This document shows positions 1 through 7,831 of a DNA stretch of 64,000 bases, one piece after another. Both the position numbers and the translations under genes were made by a program. Position 1 is the first letter of the stretch. Each line of letters opens with the position of its first letter. Source of the DNA: Hymenobacter wooponensis (lineage in GTDB: Bacteria > Bacteroidota > Bacteroidia > Cytophagales > Hymenobacteraceae); assembly GCF_004745865.1 (NCBI RefSeq), contig NZ_SRKZ01000001.1, positions 186,001 to 250,000 of the forward strand, in the 5' to 3' direction. The notes beneath the pieces are model-generated. The model was not told the DNA's origin. It made no database searches and saw only the letters and a list, made by a program, of their open reading frames with translations.

Positions 1-96
1 TTGAGTAAGCCAGATGGTCTCGTTTTGCAGCTGTACATCCAGCTGGGTTTGGCCATCGGCCGATTGGTAGAGGAGGATGTCCTGAGTGGGCTCCAT
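1..96 (-). CDS. RhuM family protein, N-terminal fragment (runs off left edge)
   Basis: The 32 visible codons read in frame to the edge of the window. They begin with an ATG at position 96 and contain an ILLYQSADGQTQLDV stretch followed by ETIWLTQ. This is the usual opening of RhuM (virulence RhuM / Fic-DOC associated) proteins, which carry an acidic ILIYQ..DG.T.IDVR segment and then WLTQ. The family's molecular role is not well defined, and members often sit in mobile or defence-related neighbourhoods. The gene is divergent from the SDR gene at 250. Only the N-terminus is visible, so the domain architecture cannot be judged. Confidence 0.7.
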   Translation of the reverse strand, partial: MEPTQDILLYQSADGQTQLDVQLQNETIWLTQ

Positions 97-249
97 GAAG
101 GTAGGTTGGAAAAAAGAGGGCGACTTGGCAAGATGATGAATCAGAGCTTGTAAGGCAAACCGATCATCGGATTTGCTACAATGCCCACAGGCCTAAACTT
201 TCTCTGAACGGTTCAGTTAGCATCTACTCCTTCTCACCTAAACTGCTCC

Positions 250-963
250 ATGAAGTTTGCTGACAAAAATATCCTCGTAGTAGGGGCTTCCTCCGGCATA
301 GGCCTAGCCACCGCCCGCCTGCTCCACGACTTGGGTGCCACCCTCTACACCGCCTCACGCCACCTCTCGCCCGAATTAGCGGAACTCAACACCACCTTCC
401 TGGAGGTAGACGTAACGCAGCCGCTAGGCCAGTTGCTAGATGGATTGCCCGAGGTGTTGCACGGCGTGGTCTACTGCCCCGGCAGCATCAAGCTGAGGCC
501 CTTTGAGCGCATTCCGGCCGAGGATTTCCGCAGCGACTTTGAGCTGAATGTGATGGGTGCCGTACAAGTCCTGCAGGCATCTATGAAGCGCCTGAAAAAA
601 GCCAACGGTGCCTCGGTGGTACTGTTTAGCACGGTGGCAGCCGAAACGGGCATGGCTTTTCACGCTAGCATTGCCACTGCCAAAGCTGCCGTAGAGGGCC
701 TTACCCGCGCCTTAGCTGCTGAGTACGCTGCCAGTGGTATCCGGGTGAATGCGGTAGCTCCTTCCCTCACCAACACGCCGCTAGCTGCTGCCCTGCTCAG
801 CACGCCCGAAAAGGTGGAAGCTGGCACCAAGCGCCACCCGCTACAGCGCATCGGTGAGCCTCAGGACCTGGCCTACATGGCGTCTTTCCTGCTCTCCGAC
901 CACAGCTCCTTCATCACAGGTCAGATTATGCCCGTAGATGGAGGCATGGGGCGGCTGAAGTAA
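250..963 (+). CDS. SDR family protein with degenerate catalytic site
   Basis: This 237-residue protein has the short-chain dehydrogenase/reductase fold. The glycine-rich NAD(P)-binding motif GASSGIG is at residues 12-18, the structural Asn (N100, in ELNVMGA) and the active-site Lys (K145) are present, and the C-terminus has the usual MPVDGG. The YxxxK motif is altered: the Tyr position is Ile141 (IATAK), and the Ser region reads FST at 126-128. A classical dehydrogenase mechanism is therefore doubtful. It is followed after 57 bases by the photolyase gene, so the two may be cotranscribed. SDR genes beside photolyases are seen in other bacteria. The family assignment is firm but the substrate is unknown. 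Confidence 0.88.
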   Translation: MKFADKNILVVGASSGIGLATARLLHDLGATLYTASRHLSPELAELNTTFLEVDVTQPLGQLLDGLPEVLHGVVYCPGSIKLRPFERIPAEDFRSDFELNVMGAVQVLQASMKRLKKANGASVVLFSTVAAETGMAFHASIATAKAAVEGLTRALAAEYAASGIRVNAVAPSLTNTPLAAALLSTPEKVEAGTKRHPLQRIGEPQDLAYMASFLLSDHSSFITGQIMPVDGGMGRLK

Positions 964-1020
964 GAGTTCTTCCGGCCCCAATCAACTGCTGGTTTCACCA
1001 TCTGCTCACTGACTTACCAG

Positions 1021-2340
1021 ATGAAAATCACCCTTTTTTGGCATCGGCGCGATTTACGGATACACGATAACGCTGGACTAACGGCGGCGCTAAACAGCGG
1101 CTATCCAGTAGTGCCTCTATTCATCTACGACCGGGAAATCCTGGATTTGCTGCCCAGCCGCCTCGATGCGCGCGTCACGTTTATCTATGATCAGGTGGAG
1201 CGCCTAGCTCAGGAAGCGGCGCAAGCAGGCGGCAGCTTCCTGGCAATGTATGGCCGCCCCCTTGAAACCTTCGAGTTGCTGCTCACGCGCTACGATGTGG
1301 CCGCCGTGTACACCAACGAAGACTATGAGCCATACGCTGCCGAGCGCGACACCGCCGTGGCTGAGCTATGCCAGCGCCATGGGGCGACCTTTCAAGCACA
1401 TAAAGACCAGGTCGTTTTCGCCAAGCGCGAAATCCTGAGTAAGTCGGGCACCCCGAACCGCACCTTTAGCTCTTACCGCGATGCGTGGCTGGCCAAGCTG
1501 CGGGATGAGGACTTACAGCCCTACCCTTCTGCAGAGCTGTTCGCGGGTGAGCGGCTAGGCCACTTAACTGATGCTGAGCCTAGACCTAGTCTGGAAAGCA
1601 TGGGCTTTGAGCGGTTTGAGCAGTTTGTGCCGGCGGCGGAGCTTCCGGCCGAGGCCGTGGTGCGCAACTACCATCTTACCCGCAACTCGCCGGGGCAGGT
1701 GAACAGCAGCACGCGCCGCTCGGTGCACCTGCGCTTTGGTACGCTCAGCGTACGGGAGCTCATGCGCCAGGCGCGCGACCTGAACCCCAAGCTGCTGGCG
1801 GAGCTAATCTGGCGCGACTACTTCATGATGCTGCTCTGGCACTTTCCCAACACCGCCACCGAAAGCTACGACCCCCGCCTGCGCCACGTGCCCTACCGCA
1901 ACAACGAAGAGGAGTTTCGGGCATGGTGCGAGGGCCGCACGGGCTACCCACTGGTAGATGCGGGCATGCGCGAGCTAAACCAAACGGGCTACCTGCCCAA
2001 CCGCGCCCGCATTGCGGCGGCGGACTTTCTGGTAAAGCACCTGCTCATCGATTGGCGCTGGGGCGACAAGTATTTCGCCGATAAGCTCCTCGACTACGAC
2101 ATGGCCCAAAACGTGGGCAACTGGCAATGGATGGCGGGCACCGGCGTAGTAGCCGCGCCCTGGTTTAGGGTATACAGCCCACAAAGTCAGCAAGAGCAGT
2201 ACGACCCCACCTTTGCCTATGTGTGGCAATGGGTGCCCGAGTTTGGTACCTGTGAATACCCCAAGCCCATCGTGGAGCACAAGTTTGCCCGTCAGCGTGC
2301 CGTTGACACCTTGCGCGCTGCATATCAGGCGGCCGGCTAG
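1021..2340 (+). CDS. phrB: deoxyribodipyrimidine photo-lyase (cryptochrome/photolyase family)
   Basis: This 439-residue flavoprotein belongs to the class I photolyase family, which uses blue light and FADH- to split cyclobutane pyrimidine dimers. The N-terminal alpha/beta antenna domain opens with ITLFWHRRDLRIHDN. The C-terminal FAD domain shows the expected blocks: RRSVHLRFGTLSVREL, WRDYF, TGYPLVDAGMRELNQTGYLPNR and DYDMAQNVGNWQWMAGTG. The length fits typical bacterial enzymes (about 430-480). It lies downstream of the SDR gene and upstream of a TetR regulator on the same strand. The symbol phrB is by family; a cryptochrome role cannot be excluded from sequence alone. Confidence 0.93.
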   Translation: MKITLFWHRRDLRIHDNAGLTAALNSGYPVVPLFIYDREILDLLPSRLDARVTFIYDQVERLAQEAAQAGGSFLAMYGRPLETFELLLTRYDVAAVYTNEDYEPYAAERDTAVAELCQRHGATFQAHKDQVVFAKREILSKSGTPNRTFSSYRDAWLAKLRDEDLQPYPSAELFAGERLGHLTDAEPRPSLESMGFERFEQFVPAAELPAEAVVRNYHLTRNSPGQVNSSTRRSVHLRFGTLSVRELMRQARDLNPKLLAELIWRDYFMMLLWHFPNTATESYDPRLRHVPYRNNEEEFRAWCEGRTGYPLVDAGMRELNQTGYLPNRARIAAADFLVKHLLIDWRWGDKYFADKLLDYDMAQNVGNWQWMAGTGVVAAPWFRVYSPQSQQEQYDPTFAYVWQWVPEFGTCEYPKPIVEHKFARQRAVDTLRAAYQAAG

Positions 2341-2411
2341 GCTACTTTCTTTTCTGACCTACCGCTGAGGTAGCCGAACTACCCACCCCCTTCACCGGTT
2401 ATACTTTTACT

Positions 2412-3089
2412 ATGGAACAGCAACCTTCTCCCGCCGCCGAGCCCGAAATCACGGCCACTCCCGCCGACCGCATCAAGCAGGCTTACCTCGATTATGTGCT
2501 CCGCAAGGGCAAGCCGCCGGTATCGGTATACAAGCTCACCCAAAAGCTAGGCCTGCCGGAGCAGGAGTTCTACCGATACTACGCCAACTTCGCGGCCATC
2601 GAGCGGGAACTGTGGGCTGATTTTGGGCGGGAAGCCCGCATTACGGCCGCCAAAGAACCCGTGTGGGCGCAGTACGGGGCCCGCGAGAAGCTCCTGGGCT
2701 TTTATTACACCTTGCTGGAAGTGCTGAAGCGCAACCGCAGCTTTGCGCTCAACTCCTTGCATCGTTCTATGCCGGAGTTTCCGGGCCTGACGCCCCGCGT
2801 GCTCGACGATTTTCGCCAGGACTTTGAAGTATTTGTGGGCGAGATTCTGCGCGATGGCCGCCGTACCGAGGAAGTGGCTAGCCGCCCGCTAGTGCAAGAC
2901 CAATACCCGCGTGCCTTCTGGCAACAAGCCTTGTTCGTGCTGGGTTTCTTCGCTAAAGACGACACCATTGATTTCGAACGCACGGATGCTGCCGTAGAGA
3001 AGGCTGTTACACTCAGCTTCGATCTGGTAGGCCGCAACACCCTCGATTCCGCTGTGGATTTCGTGCGCTTCCTGGTCCGCCGGAAATAG
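2412..3089 (+). CDS. TetR/AcrR-like transcriptional regulator
   Basis: This 225-residue protein has an N-terminal helix-turn-helix at about residues 20-65 (ADRIKQAYLDYVL, then SVYKLTQKLGLPEQEFYRYYANFAAIERELW). The pattern is that of a TetR DNA-binding domain. The rest is helical and would form the ligand or dimer domain. The next gene, 69 bases downstream on the same strand, encodes an ABC1/UbiB-like kinase, and this pairing suggests joint expression or control. The effector is unknown. I see no strong TAnnTTTG box immediately upstream, so transcription may come from the photolyase side. Confidence 0.78.
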   Translation: MEQQPSPAAEPEITATPADRIKQAYLDYVLRKGKPPVSVYKLTQKLGLPEQEFYRYYANFAAIERELWADFGREARITAAKEPVWAQYGAREKLLGFYYTLLEVLKRNRSFALNSLHRSMPEFPGLTPRVLDDFRQDFEVFVGEILRDGRRTEEVASRPLVQDQYPRAFWQQALFVLGFFAKDDTIDFERTDAAVEKAVTLSFDLVGRNTLDSAVDFVRFLVRRK

Positions 3090-3111
3090 TCTCCATGCTC
3101 GATTAGCCCGG

Positions 3112-3138
3112 GTGGCCTACGCTGATGTAGGCCACTTT
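3112..3138 (+). terminator. hairpin between the TetR gene and the ABC1 kinase gene
   Basis: A perfect 9-bp stem (GTGGCCTAC at 3112-3120 with GTAGGCCAC at 3127-3135) with a 6-base loop is followed by only TTTCT. It may be a weak terminator or an internal processing or stability hairpin. Confidence 0.4.
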
Positions 3139-3158
3139 CTCTGCCGCAACCCCATCTA

Positions 3159-4475
3159 ATGGAAGAATCCCAAAAGTCTCTCTCCTCCCTGCCTACTACC
3201 AAAGTGGCGCGGGCGGCTCGTTTTGCTAAAACCGGCTTAAACGTGGGCGCCAACTACGTGAAGCACTACGCCAAGCGCGCCGTGGGAGCCGACTCTACTT
3301 CCGAAGACCTGCACGCCGCCAACGCCGCGGAGCTCTACGGCGCCCTCAGCGAGATGAAAGGCTCGGTGCTGAAAGTGGCCCAGATGTTGGCCATGGAGAA
3401 GAACATTTTGCCTACTGCCTACGCCGACCAGTTTGCGCAGGCCCAGTACCAGACGCCTCCCCTTTCGGGCCCGCTGGTTGTGAAGGCCTTTCGGGATGCT
3501 TTTGGCAAGTCGCCGTTTGAGGTATTTGATGAGTTTGACTTGCAGGCCCGGCAAGCCGCCAGCATCGGGCAGGTGCATTTTGCCCGCAAGGGTGGCCTAG
3601 AGCTTGCCGTCAAGGTGCAGTACCCCGGCGTGGCCGACAGCATCCGCTCAGATATTCGGCTGGTGAAACCAATTGCCCTGCGCGTGCTAGGCCTCTCCGA
3701 AGACACGGTACGCCCGTATCTGCAGGAGGTGGAAACTCGCCTCATTGAAGAAACCGACTACGCACTGGAGCTGCGCCGAGGCCAGGAAATTGCCGCCGCC
3801 TGCGCAGGCCTAGGGCACCTCCAGTTTCCCAAGTACTATCCGGAGCTTTCTTCCGCTCGTATTCTTACCATGGACTGGCTGCCCGGCAAGCACCTGAAAG
3901 AGTTTCTAGCCACTGATCCACCCCAGGCCGTACGCAACCAGCTGGGCCAGGCGCTCTGGGACTTCTACATGTTCCAGCTCAACACCCTGCGCACCGTCCA
4001 CGCCGACCCACACCCTGGCAACTTCCTGTTGCGCGACGAAGAGGGCGGTACGTTGGGTGTGCTGGATTTTGGCTGCGTAAAGGAGATTCCAGAAGATGTG
4101 CACCGACTTTTCACTGCCCTCCTCGCCCCAGAAACCCTGGCCGACACCGCACTGCTAACTACCCTGTTGGAAGAAGCAGGCGTGGTACGCCCCGAAGATG
4201 CGCCTGCCAAACGCACGTTCTACGTGAGCACCATGCAAGCCTCTCTGGAGCTAGTGGGTCGCCCTTTTCGCCAGGGCACTTTCGACTTCGGCGACCCAGC
4301 CTACATGCAAAGCCTCTACGCCCTCGGCGACGACCTGATGCAACAGCCAGAACTCCGGCAGCAGCGTGAGCCCCGTGGTTCTGAGCACTTTATCTACCTG
4401 AACCGCACCTACGTAGGCCTGTACGCGTTGCTCACTGAACTGCGCGCTTCCATCAGAACCGCAACCCTGGCCTAG
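3159..4475 (+). CDS. ABC1/AarF/UbiB family protein kinase-like protein
   Basis: This 438-residue ABC1-family atypical kinase has an Ala-rich nucleotide loop with SIGQVH, an AVKVQYPGV segment holding the conserved Lys, EETDYALE, the catalytic HADPHPGNFLL loop and a metal-binding LDFGCVKE. Family members support ubiquinone or other isoprenoid lipid metabolism or act as ATPases; this one's substrate is unknown. The family-diagnostic KxGQ motif reads KVAQ (K72-Q75), with Gly replaced by Ala. A TetR gene lies directly upstream and a strong terminator follows, so the pair probably forms the end of one transcription unit. Confidence 0.88.
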   Translation: MEESQKSLSSLPTTKVARAARFAKTGLNVGANYVKHYAKRAVGADSTSEDLHAANAAELYGALSEMKGSVLKVAQMLAMEKNILPTAYADQFAQAQYQTPPLSGPLVVKAFRDAFGKSPFEVFDEFDLQARQAASIGQVHFARKGGLELAVKVQYPGVADSIRSDIRLVKPIALRVLGLSEDTVRPYLQEVETRLIEETDYALELRRGQEIAAACAGLGHLQFPKYYPELSSARILTMDWLPGKHLKEFLATDPPQAVRNQLGQALWDFYMFQLNTLRTVHADPHPGNFLLRDEEGGTLGVLDFGCVKEIPEDVHRLFTALLAPETLADTALLTTLLEEAGVVRPEDAPAKRTFYVSTMQASLELVGRPFRQGTFDFGDPAYMQSLYALGDDLMQQPELRQQREPRGSEHFIYLNRTYVGLYALLTELRASIRTATLA

Positions 4476-4526
4476 AGCACACCAGGTAAGCTCTGAAAAC
4501 CTAATTGCCTCTTACGAGTTTATGCT

Positions 4527-4568
4527 GCCAGTCCAGTTTCCTCATCGGGAAACTGGACTGGCTTTTTT
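4527..4568 (+). terminator. Rho-independent terminator after the ABC1 kinase gene
   Basis: A perfect 15-bp stem (4527-4541 with 4548-4562) with a 6-base loop is followed by six T. It ends the SDR-photolyase-TetR-ABC1 run. Confidence 0.92.
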
Positions 4569-4586
4569 CACTCCTTTCTTCCCCTC

Positions 4587-5444
4587 ATGAAAAAAATCTG
4601 GACCCTTTTTGCAGTGCTCCTGAGCACTGTTACCATGGCCTCGGCGCAAAGCGCCATGAGCTGCTGCACTAAGCCAACTACCGCCACGGAAGCATTTGCC
4701 ATGCTGGCTTCCAACGAAGACTTCTCCGGTGGCCACGATGCGCCCCTGCCTTATACTTATGCTGGTGAGGGCGAAACCATTGAGTTCAAAACGCCCGATG
4801 GGCAAAGCAGCAAAGCGTTTGAAATAAAGAGCAACGTCCGCTCCGATAAGTACCTGTTCGTGATTCACGAGTGGTGGGGCCTCAACGACTACATTAAGAA
4901 GGAAGCTGCCCAATACGCCAAGGACCTGCCCGGCGTGAACATCATCGCCCTCGACCTCTACGACGGCCAGGTAGCCACCGACCCCGACCAGGCCGGCAAG
5001 CTCATGCAAGGTGTAAAAACCGACCGTGCTCAGAATATCATCAAAGGTGCCTTGCTGTATGCGGGGCCCAATGCTAAAATAGCCAGCGTAGGCTGGTGCT
5101 TCGGTGGCGGCTGGAGCCTGCAAACGGCCCTGATAGCCGGTCCCAAGGCTGTTGGTTGCGTGATGTACTACGGCATGCCAGAAAAAGATGTAGCCAAGCT
5201 CAAGACCTTAAACACAGATGTGCTGGGCATTTTTGCTACGCAAGACAAGTGGATTAACCCCGAAGTAGTAGCCCAATTCCAGAAGGACATGGCTGCCGCC
5301 AAGAAGAAAGTAACCATCAAGAATTATGATGCCGACCACGCCTTCGCCAACCCCTCAAACCCCAAGTACAGCAAAGAGTACGCCGCCGACGCACACACTG
5401 CGGCCGTGGCATACCTGAAGAAAAACTTCAAGCTGAAAGGCTAA
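4587..5444 (+). CDS. secreted dienelactone hydrolase family protein
   Basis: This 285-residue protein has a signal peptide at about residues 1-20 (MKKIWTLFAVLLSTVTMASA). The alpha/beta-hydrolase core matches the dienelactone hydrolase family. The nucleophile is a Cys in GWCFGGGWS, the Asp is in TQDKW and the His is in DADHAFANP. Family enzymes hydrolyse enol-lactones in aromatic degradation, but many periplasmic members have unknown substrates. An HEWWG segment near residue 95 is also typical. It is bounded by terminators on both sides, so it is probably monocistronic. Confidence 0.87.
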   Translation: MKKIWTLFAVLLSTVTMASAQSAMSCCTKPTTATEAFAMLASNEDFSGGHDAPLPYTYAGEGETIEFKTPDGQSSKAFEIKSNVRSDKYLFVIHEWWGLNDYIKKEAAQYAKDLPGVNIIALDLYDGQVATDPDQAGKLMQGVKTDRAQNIIKGALLYAGPNAKIASVGWCFGGGWSLQTALIAGPKAVGCVMYYGMPEKDVAKLKTLNTDVLGIFATQDKWINPEVVAQFQKDMAAAKKKVTIKNYDADHAFANPSNPKYSKEYAADAHTAAVAYLKKNFKLKG

Positions 5445-5478
5445 GCCTATCGTCTGCCGCAAGTCGTACTGACATAGC

Positions 5479-5515
5479 AAAAGGAGCTACCCGGGTGGGT
5501 AGCTCCTTTTCTTTT
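5479..5515 (+). terminator. Rho-independent terminator after the dienelactone hydrolase gene
   Basis: A perfect 14-bp stem (5479-5492 with 5497-5510) with a 4-base loop runs into CTTTT. Confidence 0.9.
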
Positions 5516-5580
5516 ATGTGCATAAAAATGTATCTTTTCTCGAAGCCCTGATCCTCTACCAATTCCCCATCTTCTCCACC

Positions 5581-6051
5581 ATGACTGCCCTGCCAGCTCT
5601 GCTTTCTGAATACGGAGAAAGCCACCAGAACCCCACTAACAAACTGGTACACTGGGTATGTGTGCCGCTAATCATGTTCTCGATTCTAGGCCTGCTCTGG
5701 TCGATTCCGGTACCGGATGCGTTGCGACAGATTAGCCCGTGGCTAAACTGGGGTACGCTAGTGATGGTGCTGGCAATTGTGTATTACCTGCGCCTATCGG
5801 TGCGCCTATCTATTGGGATGCTGTTCGTGTGGCTACTCATGGCCGGAGCGCTCCGGCTGGTAGATGCCGGCGCCGTGCTACCGCTCTGGGCCGTGTGCCT
5901 GATTGTGTTTGTGCTGGCCTGGGTTGGGCAGTTCTGGGGGCATAAGGTGGAAGGCAAGAAGCCCTCCTTCCTGAAAGACCTGCAGTTTCTGCTGATTGGT
6001 CCGCTCTGGCTCCTACACTTCGTGTACCGCCGCTTGGGCTGGCAGTATTAG
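5581..6051 (+). CDS. Mpo1-like (DUF962) membrane protein
   Basis: This protein has 156 residues when started at the ATG at 5581. An upstream in-frame GTG at 5518 lies right behind the previous gene's terminator and would add residues not typical of the family. The protein opens with the DUF962/Mpo1 signature YGESHQNPTNKLVHWVCVPL and ends with GQFWGHKVEGKKPSFLKDL then LIGPLWLLHFVYRR. The conserved His residues bind iron in yeast Mpo1, a dioxygenase that shortens 2-hydroxy fatty acids. About four membrane helices are visible. The bacterial role is inferred from homology. Confidence 0.88.
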   Translation: MTALPALLSEYGESHQNPTNKLVHWVCVPLIMFSILGLLWSIPVPDALRQISPWLNWGTLVMVLAIVYYLRLSVRLSIGMLFVWLLMAGALRLVDAGAVLPLWAVCLIVFVLAWVGQFWGHKVEGKKPSFLKDLQFLLIGPLWLLHFVYRRLGWQY

Positions 6052-6075
6052 TGCTACTCGCTTTATATCTATGCA

Positions 6076-6107
6076 AAGGCCCGACTTACTGCAGTAAGTC
6101 GGGCCTT
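6076..6107. terminator. bidirectional palindromic terminator between the Mpo1-like and phenylalanine hydroxylase genes
   Basis: A perfect 32-base palindrome runs from AAGGCCCGACTTAC to GTAAGTCGGGCCTT. It lies between two convergent genes. Its GGCCCGAC / GTCGGGCC core recurs in the hairpin just upstream of the hydroxylase start. Confidence 0.8.
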
Positions 6108-6136
6108 CTAATTTGGACAAATGAGTATGCTACAGG

Positions 6137-6883
6137 TTATTCTACTGGCTTCAACTGCCAGTTAGAGGCCAGCAAAGCAGCCAACTCGGCTACGCTTTCA
6201 GTGAGCTGTTCCCAGCTGTTGAGCAGGAAATACTGGTCCTGCAGATGCGCTTCGCTGTAGGGTGTTTGAAGCACCGTGGCCAAGTCGAAAGGGTAGCGAC
6301 GTGTAACGTCGCCGATGCAATGGTGAATCTCACCTGATGACGACAACAAGCCGGCCCCGTACATGCGAGTCTCACCCCGCTCCTGTACCAATCCAAACTG
6401 CACCGTGAAACCATACAGCCGCTCCAGCCGCGTCAGGGCCACTTCGTCGTCAAGGTGCTGAGCAGCTACCTGGCCTAGGAAATGTAAGAAATCGGCAAAG
6501 GCCTGGTCCATCAGCAGCGGCACGTGCCCGAACACCCCGTGGAACAAGTCGGGCTCCTCAATGAAGTCGAACTGCGCCATCGTCCGGATCCAAACGGTAG
6601 CCGGGAACTTGCGCTGGGCCAGCAGCCCAAAGAACTCCGCATCATTCAGCATGCCCTCCACTGGCTCCAGCTGCCAACCGGTGGCTTTGTACAACCGCTG
6701 GCTGACTTCCTCGAAGTTAGGAATAGCATTGCGGTGGAAGCCCACGGCCTCTAAACCCTTGGCGAAAGCCGAGCAGGCCCGCTTGTGCAGGAGAGCCGTC
6801 TGGCGGTCAAACAATACTTTCCAGACCAACTGGTCCTGCGTCGTGTACCGATCGTAGTGCTGCTGAAGCATGGCTGTAGACAT
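6137..6883 (-). CDS. phhA: phenylalanine 4-monooxygenase (aromatic amino acid hydroxylase family)
   Basis: This 248-residue protein matches the catalytic domain of pterin-dependent aromatic amino acid hydroxylases, which convert Phe to Tyr. The iron-ligand pair is clear (EPDLFHGVFGHVPLLMD, H115 and H120), and the YGAGLLSSSGE block is present. In characterised family members the third ligand is Glu in a TVEFGL segment. Here the aligned segment reads FTVQFGL, so Gln162 takes that position, and the Trp three residues before Thr is Gly. The start ATG at 6883 follows a hairpin and seven T, preceded by a short leader reading frame. Expression is probably controlled by premature termination. A pterin-recycling gene is not visible nearby. 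Confidence 0.9.
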   Translation of the reverse strand: MSTAMLQQHYDRYTTQDQLVWKVLFDRQTALLHKRACSAFAKGLEAVGFHRNAIPNFEEVSQRLYKATGWQLEPVEGMLNDAEFFGLLAQRKFPATVWIRTMAQFDFIEEPDLFHGVFGHVPLLMDQAFADFLHFLGQVAAQHLDDEVALTRLERLYGFTVQFGLVQERGETRMYGAGLLSSSGEIHHCIGDVTRRYPFDLATVLQTPYSEAHLQDQYFLLNSWEQLTESVAELAALLASNWQLKPVE

Positions 6884-6920
6884 AAAAAAAGGCCCGATTT
6901 CCTTTCGGAGTCGGGCCTTT
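6884..6920 (-). terminator. terminator-like hairpin immediately before phhA (candidate attenuator)
   Basis: On the minus strand a stem GGCCCGA / TCGGGCC (6911-6917 with 6891-6897), extended by G-U and A-U pairs, is followed by seven T that run directly into the phhA ATG. A segment GTCGGGC farther upstream (6977-6983) can pair with the 5' arm (6910-6916), giving two mutually exclusive structures. Confidence 0.7.
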
Positions 6921-6953
6921 ACTGGTTTTCAGAGTTGAAGTAGCATGTTGCTC

Positions 6954-7043
6954 TTAGCTTCCGTACCGGCAATGCAGCCCGACTTCGTCCTGCATGGGAC
7001 GAATATTGGTTAGGCAGACTTGCTTCGCGGAGTAGTTAAACAT
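6954..7043 (-). CDS. candidate leader peptide of phhA
   Basis: A 29-codon reading frame begins at the ATG at 7043, just downstream of a good promoter, and ends at TAA (6954-6956). The peptide starts MFNYSAKQVC and contains one Phe and two Tyr. Its 3' half covers a 7-bp hairpin (6984-6990 with 6997-7003) and the GTCGGGC segment that competes with the phhA terminator stem. Translation of this frame could therefore decide whether the terminator forms. No codon run as clear as in trpL is present. The alternative is an untranslated structured leader. Confidence 0.45.
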   Translation of the reverse strand: MFNYSAKQVCLTNIRPMQDEVGLHCRYGS

Positions 7044-7050
7044 GATGGTT

Positions 7051-7084
7051 CAAATATAGAAAAGTTTGAAAACAATATACAAAA
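7051..7084 (-). promoter_or_regulatory. Bacteroidota-type promoter of the phhA leader
   Basis: On the minus strand TTTTG (7080-7084) and TATATTTG (7051-7058) are separated by 21 bases. They match the -33 TTTG and -7 TAnnTTTG elements of the Bacteroidota primary sigma factor. The transcript would start near 7047, about 160 bases upstream of phhA. The rest of the gap to 7338 is AT-rich and shows no gene. Confidence 0.75.
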
Positions 7085-7338
7085 CGCACCACCTTATTTT
7101 TTGAAGGCTTAAACATAAAACCAATCTAAACTCGACCGTTATGACCTCTTCGAACAAGGCCCATCCCGACTATTATCCATCAATTACCCATACCACCCCT
7201 AAAATATTAGCCTTGAATCACCATCTATGCTTTTAGAATAAATATCAACAAATAATCTAGATAGGTGAAACATCTAGCAGCGCCTTATCCACAGCCAACA
7301 ACATTACTAAGGAGTAGCTCGATCATTAACAAGGCTAC

Positions 7339-7728
7339 TTACAGTTTACCATTTGGTTCGTAGCCCATGCTAAGGTTGGTATCGCCCGTAACGCGAAGCA
7401 GCAGATTAGCCTTTTGATTTGAGGGGTTGAGTAATAAGGCGGATGAACCCGCCATATAGCGCAAGGTAGCTGACTGGCCGGGAGCTAATGTAGACCGTCC
7501 GAAGATGCCCCCACCGCGGGGCCGCTCTTTAAACTCCACCGGAACTTTGCCTACATTCTTGGCCACTACTTTGAAGGCTCCTGGCTGGCTGCCGCCTAAC
7601 ACAAACTGCTTGCCCGGCTCAATAAACAGGTTGGAGTTAAGGCTAGCCCAGCACACCGAAACGGCGGTGCACAACGTGAGCAATGTCAGGAGGAAAAACT
7701 GGGGGCGAAATGAAATTACCGTACGCAT
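7339..7728 (-). CDS. small secreted protein of unknown function
   Basis: This protein has 129 residues from the ATG at 7728. The longer frame to 7776 would put 16 residues before a normal signal peptide, so the internal ATG is preferred. A signal peptide covers about residues 1-30 (FFLLTLLTLCTAVSVCWA). The mature part reads as a small beta-rich domain (FKVVAKNVGKVPVEFKERP, then LAPGQSATLRYMAGSSALLLN), reminiscent of Ig-like or fibronectin-like folds. I do not recognise a family. It is transcribed away from phhA's promoter region and has no obvious partner. Confidence 0.65.
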   Translation of the reverse strand: MRTVISFRPQFFLLTLLTLCTAVSVCWASLNSNLFIEPGKQFVLGGSQPGAFKVVAKNVGKVPVEFKERPRGGGIFGRSTLAPGQSATLRYMAGSSALLLNPSNQKANLLLRVTGDTNLSMGYEPNGKL

Positions 7729-7831
7729 ATTACTAGAGGTTGAAGTGAAACAATGTCCCAAAGGAACAGGCTCCATTTACCCCAAACGCCTCATTTTACG
7801 ATCTGAGGCGTCCCATTTCATATCATGCGCC

